Positions 24,256 to 32,559 of a stretch of DNA of 64,000 bases are shown piece after piece. The stretch is taken from contig CANQBQ010000001.1 in NCBI GenBank assembly GCA_947589045.1, positions 116,920-180,919 on the forward strand, read 5' to 3'. Position 1 is the stretch's first letter. Each line of letters starts with the position of its first letter. Origin of the DNA: an uncultured Clostridia bacterium (GTDB lineage: Bacteria; Bacillota; Clostridia; Monoglobales; Monoglobaceae). The position numbers and the translations under genes are program-made. The notes under the pieces were generated by a model, which had not been told where the DNA came from, did not search any database, and was given only the letters and a program-made list of their open reading frames with translations.

Positions 24256-25311
24256 ATGGACAGAGTAAAAGCTCAGCTTATTTTGGAAAACGGAGCTAAA
24301 TTTACGGGTCTGGCTTTCGGCGACATTCACGACGTTGTGGGCGAGGTCGTATTTACAACAGGTATGACGGGCTATCAGGAGACCCTCACCGACCCCTCGT
24401 TTGCGGGGCAAATCGTTACGATGACGTATCCCCTCATCGGCAACTACGGCTTAAACTTTGAGGATATGGAGTCCAAAAAGCCCGCCCTGCGCGGATTTAT
24501 CGTGCGTGAGTGCTGCGACTATCCGAACAACTTTCGCAGTGAGATGGACCTGGACGGATTTTTGAAGCAGTACGGCGTTATGGGTCTGGAGGGAATAGAC
24601 ACCCGCGCCTTGACCCGCATAATCCGAAACTACGGCGTTATGAACGGAATTATAACGACCGAGGCGGACAAGTTGTCGGACGACGAAATTCAAAAGCGGC
24701 TCGCGTCTCTTGACAACAGCAAGATAATAGATACCGTATCGACAAAGGAAAAATATGTTATTGACGGAAGAAAGCAGCACATCGCCTTTATAGATATGGG
24801 TACGAAAAGCGGAATACTGCGCGACTTCAAGGCACGCGGCTGTAAAATAACGGTGTTCCCGCACGACGTTTCGGCGGACGAAATCTTAGAGGTAAACCCC
24901 GACTTAGTATTCATTTCAAACGGTCCCGGCGACCCGACCGACAACCCCGAGACGATTGAAACGGTCAAGTCGCTTGTCGGAAAAATCAAGATATGCGGCA
25001 TCTGTATGGGACACCAGATTATCGGTCTTGCGCTCGGCTGCAAGACAAAGAAACTGAAGTTCGGACATCATGGCGGCAACCATCCGGTTAAAAATATCGA
25101 AAAAAATCAGGTTTACATCACCAGCCAGAACCACAATTACGTGGTTTGCGATTTGCCCGACGACGTTGAGGCGACATATATAAACGTGAACGACGGCACG
25201 ATAGAAGGAATAGCGCACAAGTCGCTCCCGATACAGAGCGTGCAGTTCCACCCCGAGGCGTCGCCCGGTCCGATTGACACCCAGGCGATTTTCGACGACT
25301 TTTTGGCGTAA
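24256..25311 (+). CDS. carA: Carbamoyl-phosphate synthase small subunit
   Basis: A 351-residue glutaminase subunit. The N-terminal domain has GEVVFTTGMTGYQETLTDPS and GNYGLN. The class I glutamine amidotransferase domain has FISNGPGDPTDNPETI, the nucleophile cysteine in KICGICMGHQIIGLALG, and the His/Glu pair in SVQFHPEASPGP. It releases ammonia from glutamine and channels it to CarB to make carbamoyl phosphate. The ATG at 24256 is chosen over 24226 because AAAGGA lies eight bases before it and the conserved N-terminus begins there. Forty bases separate it from carB. Confidence 0.97.
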   Translation: MDRVKAQLILENGAKFTGLAFGDIHDVVGEVVFTTGMTGYQETLTDPSFAGQIVTMTYPLIGNYGLNFEDMESKKPALRGFIVRECCDYPNNFRSEMDLDGFLKQYGVMGLEGIDTRALTRIIRNYGVMNGIITTEADKLSDDEIQKRLASLDNSKIIDTVSTKEKYVIDGRKQHIAFIDMGTKSGILRDFKARGCKITVFPHDVSADEILEVNPDLVFISNGPGDPTDNPETIETVKSLVGKIKICGICMGHQIIGLALGCKTKKLKFGHHGGNHPVKNIEKNQVYITSQNHNYVVCDLPDDVEATYINVNDGTIEGIAHKSLPIQSVQFHPEASPGPIDTQAIFDDFLA

Positions 25312-25351
25312 TAAAGCGCTGACTTTAATTTAACAGAAAGGGACAATTACA

Positions 25352-28300
25352 ATGCCTAAGAATAAAGATATTAAAAAAGTTTTGGTTATCGGCTCGGGTC
25401 CTATCGTAATAGGACAGGCGGCTGAGTTCGACTATTCGGGTACTCAGGCGTGCCGCGCAATCAAAGAGGAGGGTATAGAGGTCGTCCTCGTCAACAGCAA
25501 CCCCGCGACGATTATGACCGACCCCGAGGTTGCCGACGCGACCTACATAGAGCCGCTCACGGTCGAATTTCTGGAAAAGGTCATCGCGCTCGAAAAGCCC
25601 GACAGCCTGATTGCCGGAATGGGAGGTCAGACGGGCTTGAACCTCGCCTGCGAGCTGTACGATCGAAAAATCCTTGAAAAGTACGGCGTGAACGTAATAG
25701 GCACGTCCATCGCGTCCATAAAGGAGGGCGAGGACCGCGACAGCTTCAAGCGTCTTATGGAGCGCACCAACCAGCCCATTGTCGAGAGCGACATAGTTAC
25801 CACGGTTGACGACGCGCTCAAATTCGCAAGCGAAATAGGCTATCCCGTGATAGTGCGCCCCGCGTACACCCTCGGCGGTACGGGCGGCGGAATTGCCGAG
25901 AACGAGGACGAGCTCGCGGAGATCACGTCTCACGGTCTGCACCTGAGCCGTGTCGGACAGGTGCTTATCGAAAAGAGCATAAAGGGCTGGAAAGAAATAG
26001 AGTTTGAGGTAATACGCGACGGGCAGGGCAACTGCATAACCGTGTGCAGTATGGAAAACGTAGACCCCGTAGGCGTTCACACGGGCGACAGTATAGTGGT
26101 CGCGCCGGCGCAGACCCTGGCAGACCGCGAGTATCAAATGCTTCGCAAAGCGGCGATAGACATTATAAACTCTATCGAAATCAAGGGCGGCTGCAACGTG
26201 CAGTTTGCGCTCGACCCGCACAGCTTTAACTACGCGGTAATAGAGATAAATCCGAGAGTTAGCCGTTCGTCGGCTCTCGCGTCCAAGGCGACCGGCTATC
26301 CGATTGCGAAAATTGCCGCGAAAATTGCGCTCGGCTACAATCTCGACGAAATTTTGAACGCGGTAACGGGCAAGACCTATGCGTGCTTTGAACCGGCACT
26401 CGACTACTGCGTAATAAAAATACCCAAGTGGCCGTTCGACAAATTTTTCGGCGCGAAGCGTCAGCTCGGCACAAAGATGATGGCGACGGGCGAAATTATG
26501 GCTATCGGAAACAGCTTTGAGGCGGCTCTTTTAAAGGGCGTGCGTTCGCTTGAAATAAAGCAGTACAACTTAGAGCTTGAGGCTTCGAAGAACCGAAGCA
26601 CCGAGGTGCTGAAGAAGCACGTTCAAAGACCCGACGACGAAAGACTTTTCGACCTCGCGGAGCTTTTAAGGCGCGGCTATCTTATGGAAAAAGTCTGCGA
26701 AATCACGGGTATGGACCCGTTCTTCGTGAAGAAGATACAGAAAATCGTGCGTATGGAGGAGGAACTCAAAACCTACACGATAGACACGATAACCCCCGAA
26801 ATTCTCAGGGAGTACAAGAAAAAGGGCTTCAGCGACAAGGGCATAGCAAACCTTATCGGTTGCGGCGGCGACGATGTATATAAACTGAGAAAGAAGTTCA
26901 ACATAATACCCGTCTACAAAATGGTTGACACCTGCGCGGGCGAGTTTGAAGCGGTTTCGCCGTACTATTATTCCACCTACGACGAGTCGAACGAGGCGGT
27001 GCCGTCAGACCACAAAAAGGTTTTGGTTATAGGCTCGGGACCTATCAGAATAGGTCAGGGCATAGAGTTTGACTACTGCAGCGTTCACAGCGTTATGGCT
27101 CTTAAAAAGTTCGGCATCGAAACCATAATTTTAAACAACAACCCCGAAACGGTCAGCACCGACTTCGATACGTCGGACAGGCTGTACTTCGAGCCGCTCA
27201 CCGAGGAGGACGTGCTCAGCGTTATCGAGCTTGAAAAGCCGGACGGCGTTATATTGCAGTTCGGCGGTCAGACGGCGATAAAGCTCGCTAACTTCCTGCG
27301 CGATATGAAGGTGCCGATTTACGGCACAAAGCCGGAGCAGATAGACGCGGCGGAGGACAGAGAAAAGTTTGATGAAATTCTCGAAGAACTCGGCATCGCG
27401 CGCCCCAAGGGCAAGGCGGTGTGGAGCATACGCGAGGGCAAAAGTCAGGCGGAGGCTCTCGGCTATCCGCTGCTTGTGCGCCCCTCTTACGTTCTGGGCG
27501 GACAGGGTATGGAGATAACCCACAACGAGGAGGAGCTTGTAAGCTATCTGACCCACGCGTTTAAGAACGACAACAAAAACCCCGTGCTCATAGACCGCTA
27601 TCTCGGCGGACGCGAGCTTGAGGTTGACGCGATATGCGACGGCAAGGACGTTTTGATACCCGGTATTATGGAGCATTTGGAGCGCGCGGGCATACACTCG
27701 GGCGACAGTGTTTCGATTTATCCTCCGCAGAACGTGTCCGACAGAATGAAGGAGAAGATTATCGACGTGACCAAGAAAATTTCGGTCGCGCTCAAGGTCA
27801 TCGGAATGATAAATATTCAGTTTATCGACTTCAAGGATGAGCTGTATATAATAGAGGTAAATCCCCGCTCGAGCCGAACCGTGCCTTATATAAGCAAGGT
27901 AACGGGCATACCCGTAATAGAGATTGCGACGAGGATTATGCTCGGCGAAACTCTGGAGAGTATGGGCTACAAGAGCGGCATCGCGAAGGAGTCTAAATAC
28001 GTCGCGGTCAAGGTGCCGATTTTCTCGACCGAGAAGCTGCCCCGCGTTGAGGTCAGCCTGGGTCCCGAAATGCGCTCGACCGGAGAGGTTTTGGGCATTG
28101 GAACGGATTTCAAGCACGCTCTCTACAAGGGCTTTGTGGCGGCGAGCACGACCATTCCGAGAAACCACGGCACTATTTTGGCGACAATCTGCGACCACGA
28201 CAAAGAGGAATTTTTGGGAATAGCGAAACGTCTTGCCGCGTGCGGCAACAGGTTTATTGCGACCGGCGGCACAGCCGCATTTTTGAGGGAGCACGGCATA

Positions 28301-28564
28301 GAGGTTCAGGTCGCAAAGAAGATTTCGGAGGGCGTCCCGAATGTGCTTGACGTCATCCGCTCGGGGATGATAGATTTGATAATCGACATACCCAAAAAGG
28401 GCAACAATACCAACAGCGACGGCTTTAAAATACGCCGTGCCGCGGCGGAGTGCTCCATAAGTCTTTTGACCTCGATGGACACGCTCGCGGCTATGACCTC
28501 GATAGTCGAGAGCAACTTCACTCCCGACGACGTAAATGTGATTGCGATACAGGACGTAGGTTAA
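25352..28564 (+). CDS. carB: Carbamoyl-phosphate synthase large subunit
   Basis: A 1070-residue protein of standard length. Two homologous ATP-grasp halves are visible: the first starts [20 protein letters not shown] and has [20 protein letters not shown]; the second starts [20 protein letters not shown] (near residue 553) and has [20 protein letters not shown]. The oligomerisation region lies between. The C-terminal 130 residues are the MGS-like allosteric domain ([20 protein letters not shown]). It phosphorylates bicarbonate and carbamate with two ATP. A single carAB copy shared by arginine and pyrimidine synthesis is consistent with the dual cues suggested by the leader. Confidence 0.98.
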   Translation: MPKNKDIKKVLVIGSGPIVIGQAAEFDYSGTQACRAIKEEGIEVVLVNSNPATIMTDPEVADATYIEPLTVEFLEKVIALEKPDSLIAGMGGQTGLNLACELYDRKILEKYGVNVIGTSIASIKEGEDRDSFKRLMERTNQPIVESDIVTTVDDALKFASEIGYPVIVRPAYTLGGTGGGIAENEDELAEITSHGLHLSRVGQVLIEKSIKGWKEIEFEVIRDGQGNCITVCSMENVDPVGVHTGDSIVVAPAQTLADREYQMLRKAAIDIINSIEIKGGCNVQFALDPHSFNYAVIEINPRVSRSSALASKATGYPIAKIAAKIALGYNLDEILNAVTGKTYACFEPALDYCVIKIPKWPFDKFFGAKRQLGTKMMATGEIMAIGNSFEAALLKGVRSLEIKQYNLELEASKNRSTEVLKKHVQRPDDERLFDLAELLRRGYLMEKVCEITGMDPFFVKKIQKIVRMEEELKTYTIDTITPEILREYKKKGFSDKGIANLIGCGGDDVYKLRKKFNIIPVYKMVDTCAGEFEAVSPYYYSTYDESNEAVPSDHKKVLVIGSGPIRIGQGIEFDYCSVHSVMALKKFGIETIILNNNPETVSTDFDTSDRLYFEPLTEEDVLSVIELEKPDGVILQFGGQTAIKLANFLRDMKVPIYGTKPEQIDAAEDREKFDEILEELGIARPKGKAVWSIREGKSQAEALGYPLLVRPSYVLGGQGMEITHNEEELVSYLTHAFKNDNKNPVLIDRYLGGRELEVDAICDGKDVLIPGIMEHLERAGIHSGDSVSIYPPQNVSDRMKEKIIDVTKKISVALKVIGMINIQFIDFKDELYIIEVNPRSSRTVPYISKVTGIPVIEIATRIMLGETLESMGYKSGIAKESKYVAVKVPIFSTEKLPRVEVSLGPEMRSTGEVLGIGTDFKHALYKGFVAASTTIPRNHGTILATICDHDKEEFLGIAKRLAACGNRFIATGGTAAFLREHGIEVQVAKKISEGVPNVLDVIRSGMIDLIIDIPKKGNNTNSDGFKIRRAAAECSISLLTSMDTLAAMTSIVESNFTPDDVNVIAIQDVG

Positions 28565-28573
28565 AATTAAAAT

Positions 28574-28615
28574 AAAAAGCAGGCGGTCGGCATAACAGCC
28601 AACCGCCTGTTTTTT
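28574..28615. terminator. Bidirectional terminator between carB and the queuosine transporter gene
   Basis: CAGGCGGT (28580-28587) pairs with ACCGCCTG (28602-28609), extended by GGC/GCC, flanked by AAAAA on the left and TTTTTT on the right. It serves both convergent genes. Confidence 0.92.
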
Positions 28616-28623
28616 GCTTTGTT

Positions 28624-29322
28624 TTATTTTTCGCTTATCGGCGTTATTGCTCTCGCAATGTAGACAAACGGAGTGTCGAGCAGCGACGTCGCTATGTAAA
28701 TAACATAGGTCGAAATGATTATTGTCACGAGCGTCGGAGTCTCATACGTCCCCGCGAACGCGAGAACGTTAAAGAGTATCGCGTTGATAAGCTGAGAAAT
28801 GAGGGTGGAGCCGTTGTTGCGGAGCCACAAAAAGCGCTTGTTGTCGCCGCACTTTTTTGAAGTGAAATCCCACCACTTGTGATATATCCAGACGTCGAAA
28901 AGCTGTGACAGAAAATATACCGAAAGGCTTGCGAAGATTATTCGCGGCGTATTTGAAAATACGTTTCTTATCGCCTCGGACACAAAATCGTTGGGCGACG
29001 GGGTGTAGAGCAGCCATATCTGCGACAGCAGTATAAATACCGCCGACGAGAGCGTACCCAAAATTACCGCCTGGTTAGCCGTCTTTTTGCCGTATTTTTC
29101 ACTCAGAATATCCGTGACCAAAAAAGTGGAAGCGAACGTGACGTTGCCGAGGGTCTGCTCCAGCGCGAACGCGTCTATGAGGATTAAAACCTCGATATTC
29201 GCGGCGATGGTGGCAAGCACCGTCCAGCAGATAAGACCCCGTACGCCGAGCAGCTTATAAAAAAGCAATACTCCGCCGTACACAACGATAAGGTTGATGA
29301 CCAATAAAACTTCGTTTGACAT
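28624..29322 (-). CDS. Queuosine precursor transporter (YhhQ/VUT family)
   Basis: A 232-residue membrane protein with about six hydrophobic helices. The family signature TFLVTDILSEKYGKKTANQA (residues 66-85) and the C-terminal STYVIYIATSLLDTPFVYIA identify the VUT family. The E. coli member YhhQ imports 7-cyano-7-deazaguanine, and many Firmicute members are linked to preQ1 riboswitches. No queuosine biosynthesis gene is in the window, so the cell may salvage the precursor. The gene is preceded by a 72-nt leader that can fold into a three-way junction ending at its ribosome-binding site (next entry). Confidence 0.9.
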   Translation of the reverse strand: MSNEVLLVINLIVVYGGVLLFYKLLGVRGLICWTVLATIAANIEVLILIDAFALEQTLGNVTFASTFLVTDILSEKYGKKTANQAVILGTLSSAVFILLSQIWLLYTPSPNDFVSEAIRNVFSNTPRIIFASLSVYFLSQLFDVWIYHKWWDFTSKKCGDNKRFLWLRNNGSTLISQLINAILFNVLAFAGTYETPTLVTIIISTYVIYIATSLLDTPFVYIARAITPISEK

Positions 29323-29330
29323 ATTAAATT

Positions 29331-29400
29331 TTCCTCCTTAGTTTTGATTTAAGGGCGCTGCCCTCCGGCAGGATGTCGCGAACTGCCGTAAACCTTTCCT
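29331..29400 (-). ncRNA. Structured leader, possible preQ1-type riboswitch
   Basis: Read on the minus strand, GGUUUA pairs with UAAAUC to close a junction holding two hairpins: CGGCAG/CUGCCG with loop UUCGCGACAUC, and AGGGC/GCCCU with loop AGC. The strand then runs into CAAAACUAAGGAGG, the ribosome-binding site. The ACAUCC at the end of the first hairpin and the A-rich tail ending in ACUAAGG resemble preQ1-I aptamers, and the gene controlled fits. The second hairpin and the pairing between loop and tail do not match the class-I consensus exactly, so it could be a variant, a different class, or unrelated. Confidence 0.45.
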
Positions 29401-29429
29401 ATTATAAAACAAAATATATGAATTTGCAA
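29401..29429 (-). promoter_or_regulatory. Predicted promoter of the queuosine transporter gene
   Basis: On the minus strand TTGCAA (29424-29429), 17-bp spacer, TATAAT (29401-29406). Transcription would begin near 29394, right at the edge of the folded leader, so almost the whole untranslated region is the structure. Confidence 0.7.
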
Positions 29430-29467
29430 CATATTTATCTTATATTCCCGATTTAAACAATAGTTTT

Positions 29468-29517
29468 GTTACAGCAATATTTCACTAATATTTCAGAAAT
29501 GTTACAAAATTGTTACA
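29468..29517. promoter_or_regulatory. Array of five WalR-like half sites with 11-bp period
   Basis: Hexamers at exact 11-bp steps: GTTACA (29468), ATTTCA (29479), ATTTCA (29490), GTTACA (29501), GTTACA (29512). The last two form, on the other strand, TGTAAC-N5-TGTAAC, the WalR (YycF) consensus TGTWAH-N5-TGTWAH. The array lies about 100-150 bp upstream of the start expected for the peptidoglycan hydrolase gene. Confidence 0.65.
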
Positions 29518-29586
29518 AAGGTGCAAAAAAATGGGCTTTTTGTCACGCAATTATTTGTGCAGCCTACATAAAAATCCCTTTTTTGC

Positions 29587-29615
29587 TTGATTTATTCGCA
29601 ATTTCGTTGTATAAT
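29587..29615 (+). promoter_or_regulatory. Predicted promoter of the M23 hydrolase gene
   Basis: TTGATT (29587-29592), 17-bp spacer, TATAAT (29610-29615). Start expected near 29622, at the first box of the downstream array. Confidence 0.7.
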
Positions 29616-29621
29616 ACGCGC

Positions 29622-29649
29622 TGTAATGATTTTGTAACAATTCTGTAAC
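29622..29649 (+). promoter_or_regulatory. Three tandem WalR-like boxes at the transcription start
   Basis: TGTAAT (29622), TGTAAC (29633) and TGTAAC (29644), each separated by five bases, giving two overlapping matches to TGTWAH-N5-TGTWAH. Sites at or after the start usually repress, in contrast to the array upstream. Confidence 0.65.
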
Positions 29650-29690
29650 ATTAGAAATCATTTACAAAAAAACAGAAAAGGAGTGATTAT

Positions 29691-31259
29691 TTGTTTTTTG
29701 CAGAGGATAGAAGTATAAAGTCCTGTGTAAACAAACAAAAGAGAGGTATGAAGAATTTATCAAACAAAAAGGCGGCTGTAAGAGTAGGGATAACCGCTTC
29801 GGCGTTGTCTGAGCGTCTTAACGCACTATTGTCTGAAAATTCGGACGGTAAATCAAACATTGTTTCATATACAGTATCGTTTTTCGGCAGACTTGCGGAT
29901 TTTGCGTCAGGTGCGTTAAAATCCCTGTTCCGGAGAAAAACGCGTGTTAAAATTATGGCGGGCACCACAACGCTGGCACTTATTTCGGTAATATGTATAT
30001 CCGCCAACGCCGCGGGCTACAAGCTCGGATATGAGGTGTCTGTAAACGGCGAGGAAATAGGTACGGTGGTAGACCAAAGCGAGGCAATCGCGGCGGTCGA
30101 CTCGGCAAAGGAGACGATAAGCCAATGCGTCGGTGAGGATTACGACGCCGAGCCGGTTTTCTCGCGCACGATAGTTGCGCCGAACGGCGAGTCATCTACC
30201 GAAGAAATGGAAAACTCGATACTCTCCACAGTTGACGGTATGACAGAGTGCGCGGCGGTTTTTGCAGACGGCGAGGAAATCGTAAGTCTGAGCAGCCGCG
30301 ACGATGCGGAGCAGCTGCTTCAAAGGTGCAAGGGCAAGTATTCGCCGGAGGAAATAGCGGACGATATGGTCGTGGAGTTTTGCGAAAACGTGGAAATCAA
30401 GGACTCCTTCATAGCTTCCGATATGATAAAGAGCGTTGACGACGCGTTCACGCTTGTGACCGAGAACAAAGCGGTCGCGGATTACACCGTAGCAGATGAG
30501 AGCGAGACGCTTAAATCAATTGCGGCGGACAACGGTATGACGTTTTCCGAAATCAAGGAGCTGAACCCCGACACTTCGGCGGTCAGCGTCGGCGACACGG
30601 TAAAAATAAAGACGGTCTCTCCGCTTTTGTCGGTGCGGGTTATTGAAACCGCCGAATACGAGGAGGCTGTTCCGTTTGAAAGCAAAAGCTCTTATTCCGA
30701 TGAGCTCTATGTCGGCGAGACTGAGGTAATAACCGAGGGAGCTGAGGGCAAGGCGGCGGTCACGGCAAGGATTTACACGGTCAACGGAAAAGAGGAAAAA
30801 CGCGATATAATAGAGCGTGTTATACTCGTTGCGCCTATGCCGGAAATCAAGCTGATAGGCAGAAAGGCTCTTCCGACGTCGGCGACCGGCGTATTCGGTC
30901 AGCCCACCTCGTCGGGCAAGCTGACTTCAAATTTCGGCTCGAGATGGGGCAGAAATCATAACGGCGTAGATATTTCCATACCGAACGGAAGCTCTGTTTA
31001 CGCGTCGGACGGCGGCGTTGTAACCTATTCGGGTTGGATGAGCGGTTACGGAAACTATGTTGTCATAGACCATCAAAACGGCTATCAGACCGCATACGGA
31101 CATAACAGCCAAAATCTGGTGTCGGTGGGTCAGAGAGTTTCAAAGGGCGAGAAAATCGCGCTCTCGGGCAGCACGGGAAACAGCACCGGTCCCCACCTCC
31201 ACTTTGAGGTTAAAAAGAACGGCGTTTATCAAAACCCGCTGAGCTATGTAAGATATTAG
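29691..31259 (+). CDS. LysM-G5-M23 peptidoglycan endopeptidase
   Basis: A 522-residue cell-wall enzyme. It starts at a TTG (29691) with AAAAGGAGTG seven bases before; no better start lies upstream of the domains. A membrane anchor or signal segment is at about residues 86-106 (IMAGTTTLALISVICISANA), so about 85 residues stay cytoplasmic. LysM is near 260-310 (DESETLKSIAADNGMTFSEI), G5 near 313-390 (FESKSSYSDELYVGETEVIT), and M23 metallopeptidase at 410-522 with zinc motifs HNGVDISIP and GPHLHFEV. It cuts peptide cross-links during growth. Its promoter is bracketed by 11-bp-periodic TGTAAC arrays typical of the WalR cell-wall regulon. The unusually long cytoplasmic N-terminus is noteworthy. 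Confidence 0.92.
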   Translation: MFFAEDRSIKSCVNKQKRGMKNLSNKKAAVRVGITASALSERLNALLSENSDGKSNIVSYTVSFFGRLADFASGALKSLFRRKTRVKIMAGTTTLALISVICISANAAGYKLGYEVSVNGEEIGTVVDQSEAIAAVDSAKETISQCVGEDYDAEPVFSRTIVAPNGESSTEEMENSILSTVDGMTECAAVFADGEEIVSLSSRDDAEQLLQRCKGKYSPEEIADDMVVEFCENVEIKDSFIASDMIKSVDDAFTLVTENKAVADYTVADESETLKSIAADNGMTFSEIKELNPDTSAVSVGDTVKIKTVSPLLSVRVIETAEYEEAVPFESKSSYSDELYVGETEVITEGAEGKAAVTARIYTVNGKEEKRDIIERVILVAPMPEIKLIGRKALPTSATGVFGQPTSSGKLTSNFGSRWGRNHNGVDISIPNGSSVYASDGGVVTYSGWMSGYGNYVVIDHQNGYQTAYGHNSQNLVSVGQRVSKGEKIALSGSTGNSTGPHLHFEVKKNGVYQNPLSYVRY

Positions 31260-31270
31260 CTCGGAAAATA

Positions 31271-31309
31271 AAAAACACACGGCAATCTCAAAGATTGCCG
31301 TGTGTTTTT
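31271..31309. terminator. Bidirectional terminator between the M23 gene and lysC
   Basis: A perfect 18-bp stem, AAAAACACACGGCAATCT (31271-31288) with AGATTGCCGTGTGTTTTT (31292-31309), 3-base loop. It serves both convergent genes. Confidence 0.94.
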
Positions 31310-31324
31310 ATTTAGATTTAAATT

Positions 31325-32530
31325 TTACACGTTAAATTTATTGTGAATAACCTGAACGGCTTTTTCGGCGTTTCTGACGTTTATGAGAGTGGAAACCTTG
31401 ATTTCGGAGGTCGAAATCATATGAATATTTATTCCCGCGTCATACAGTGCCTCAAACATATCCGCGGCAACGCCGGGATTATTCGCCATACCCGCGCCGA
31501 CAATCGAAACCTTGCTCATATCGTCGCGGTGCTGTATCTCCTTTGCTCCGAGCGCGGGCTTGAGCTCGTTCAGCACAGCCATGGTTTTGTCCAGGTTTTC
31601 CTTTGTTATTGTAAATACTATATCCTTTGAATTTTCGCGGCCTATCGACTGCAAAATCATATCCACGTTAATATTTTCCTTTGCAAGAGCCGAGAATACT
31701 CTGAACGCAACGCCGGGTTTATCGTCAAGCCCGATAATGGCAATTCTCGCCACGTTATTATCCCTCGTAACTCCTCTGATAAGCATTTTTTCCACGTTGG
31801 TAACCTCCTTAACAACTGTTCCCTCTATTCTTTCAAAGCTCGATTTTACCTCAAGCTTAACATTGTATTTTTTAGCCATTTCAACCGACCTGTTGTGAAG
31901 CACGTTTGCGCCCAGGCTCGCCAGTTCCAGCATCTCGTCGTAAGTAATTTCGCTGAGCTTTTTCGCGTCGGGTACAATTCGCGGGTCTGCGGTATATACG
32001 CCGTCAACATCGGTGTAAATCTCGCATCTGTCAGCCTTGAGAGCCGCCGCGAGCGCAACCGCCGAGGTGTCGCTGCCGCCGCGTCCGAGCGTTGTTATGT
32101 TGTCGAACCTGTCCAGGCCCTGGAAGCCCGCCACTACTACTATGTTACGCCTGTCAAGCTCCGCCGCGATGCGCTCGGTTTTTATAGTCTGAATACGCGC
32201 GTCGCCCGAGCGGGAGTCGGTAACAAATCCCGCCTGCCAACCCGTAAGCGAAATAACGGGGAAGCCGAGCTTTTGTATCGCCATCGCGAGCAGAGCGATT
32301 GAAATTTGCTCGCCCGACGAGAGAAGCATATCCATTTCACGCTTTGATGCGTTCGGATTTATCTCCCGCGCCTTTTCGATGAGGTCGTCGGTGGTGTCGC
32401 CCTGAGCCGAAACCACGACAACGACCGAGTTGCCTTCCTTATACGCGTCAGTTACGCGGCCTGCTACGTTAAAAACTCTTTCGGCATCGGCAACCGAGCT
32501 GCCGCCGAATTTTTGAACTATAAGTGCCAA
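31325..32530 (-). CDS. lysC: Aspartate kinase
   Basis: A 401-residue enzyme. The start is set at a TTG (32530), giving the canonical ALIVQKFGGSSVADAERV N-terminus, with GAGGTG about nine bases upstream; a GTG at 32542 falls on that site itself. The kinase domain has SSGEQISIALLAMA and LGRGGSDTSAVALAAALKAD. Two ACT domains follow (VARIAIIGLDDKPGVAFRVF, then MSKVSIVGAGMANNPGVAAD), implying feedback by lysine and/or threonine. It makes aspartyl phosphate, the first step to lysine, methionine and threonine. It is the last gene of the DUF1015-hom-lysC operon, 29 bases after hom. No lysine riboswitch was seen. Confidence 0.96.
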   Translation of the reverse strand: MALIVQKFGGSSVADAERVFNVAGRVTDAYKEGNSVVVVVSAQGDTTDDLIEKAREINPNASKREMDMLLSSGEQISIALLAMAIQKLGFPVISLTGWQAGFVTDSRSGDARIQTIKTERIAAELDRRNIVVVAGFQGLDRFDNITTLGRGGSDTSAVALAAALKADRCEIYTDVDGVYTADPRIVPDAKKLSEITYDEMLELASLGANVLHNRSVEMAKKYNVKLEVKSSFERIEGTVVKEVTNVEKMLIRGVTRDNNVARIAIIGLDDKPGVAFRVFSALAKENINVDMILQSIGRENSKDIVFTITKENLDKTMAVLNELKPALGAKEIQHRDDMSKVSIVGAGMANNPGVAADMFEALYDAGINIHMISTSEIKVSTLINVRNAEKAVQVIHNKFNV

Positions 32531-32559
32531 TTTATTATTCACCTCATAACCTGAAATTT

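Noticed and set aside
29466..29648. A 60-codon open frame on the plus strand across the WalR-like arrays
   Set aside because: It has no ribosome-binding site, covers the promoter and both arrays, and its composition follows the repeat pattern.
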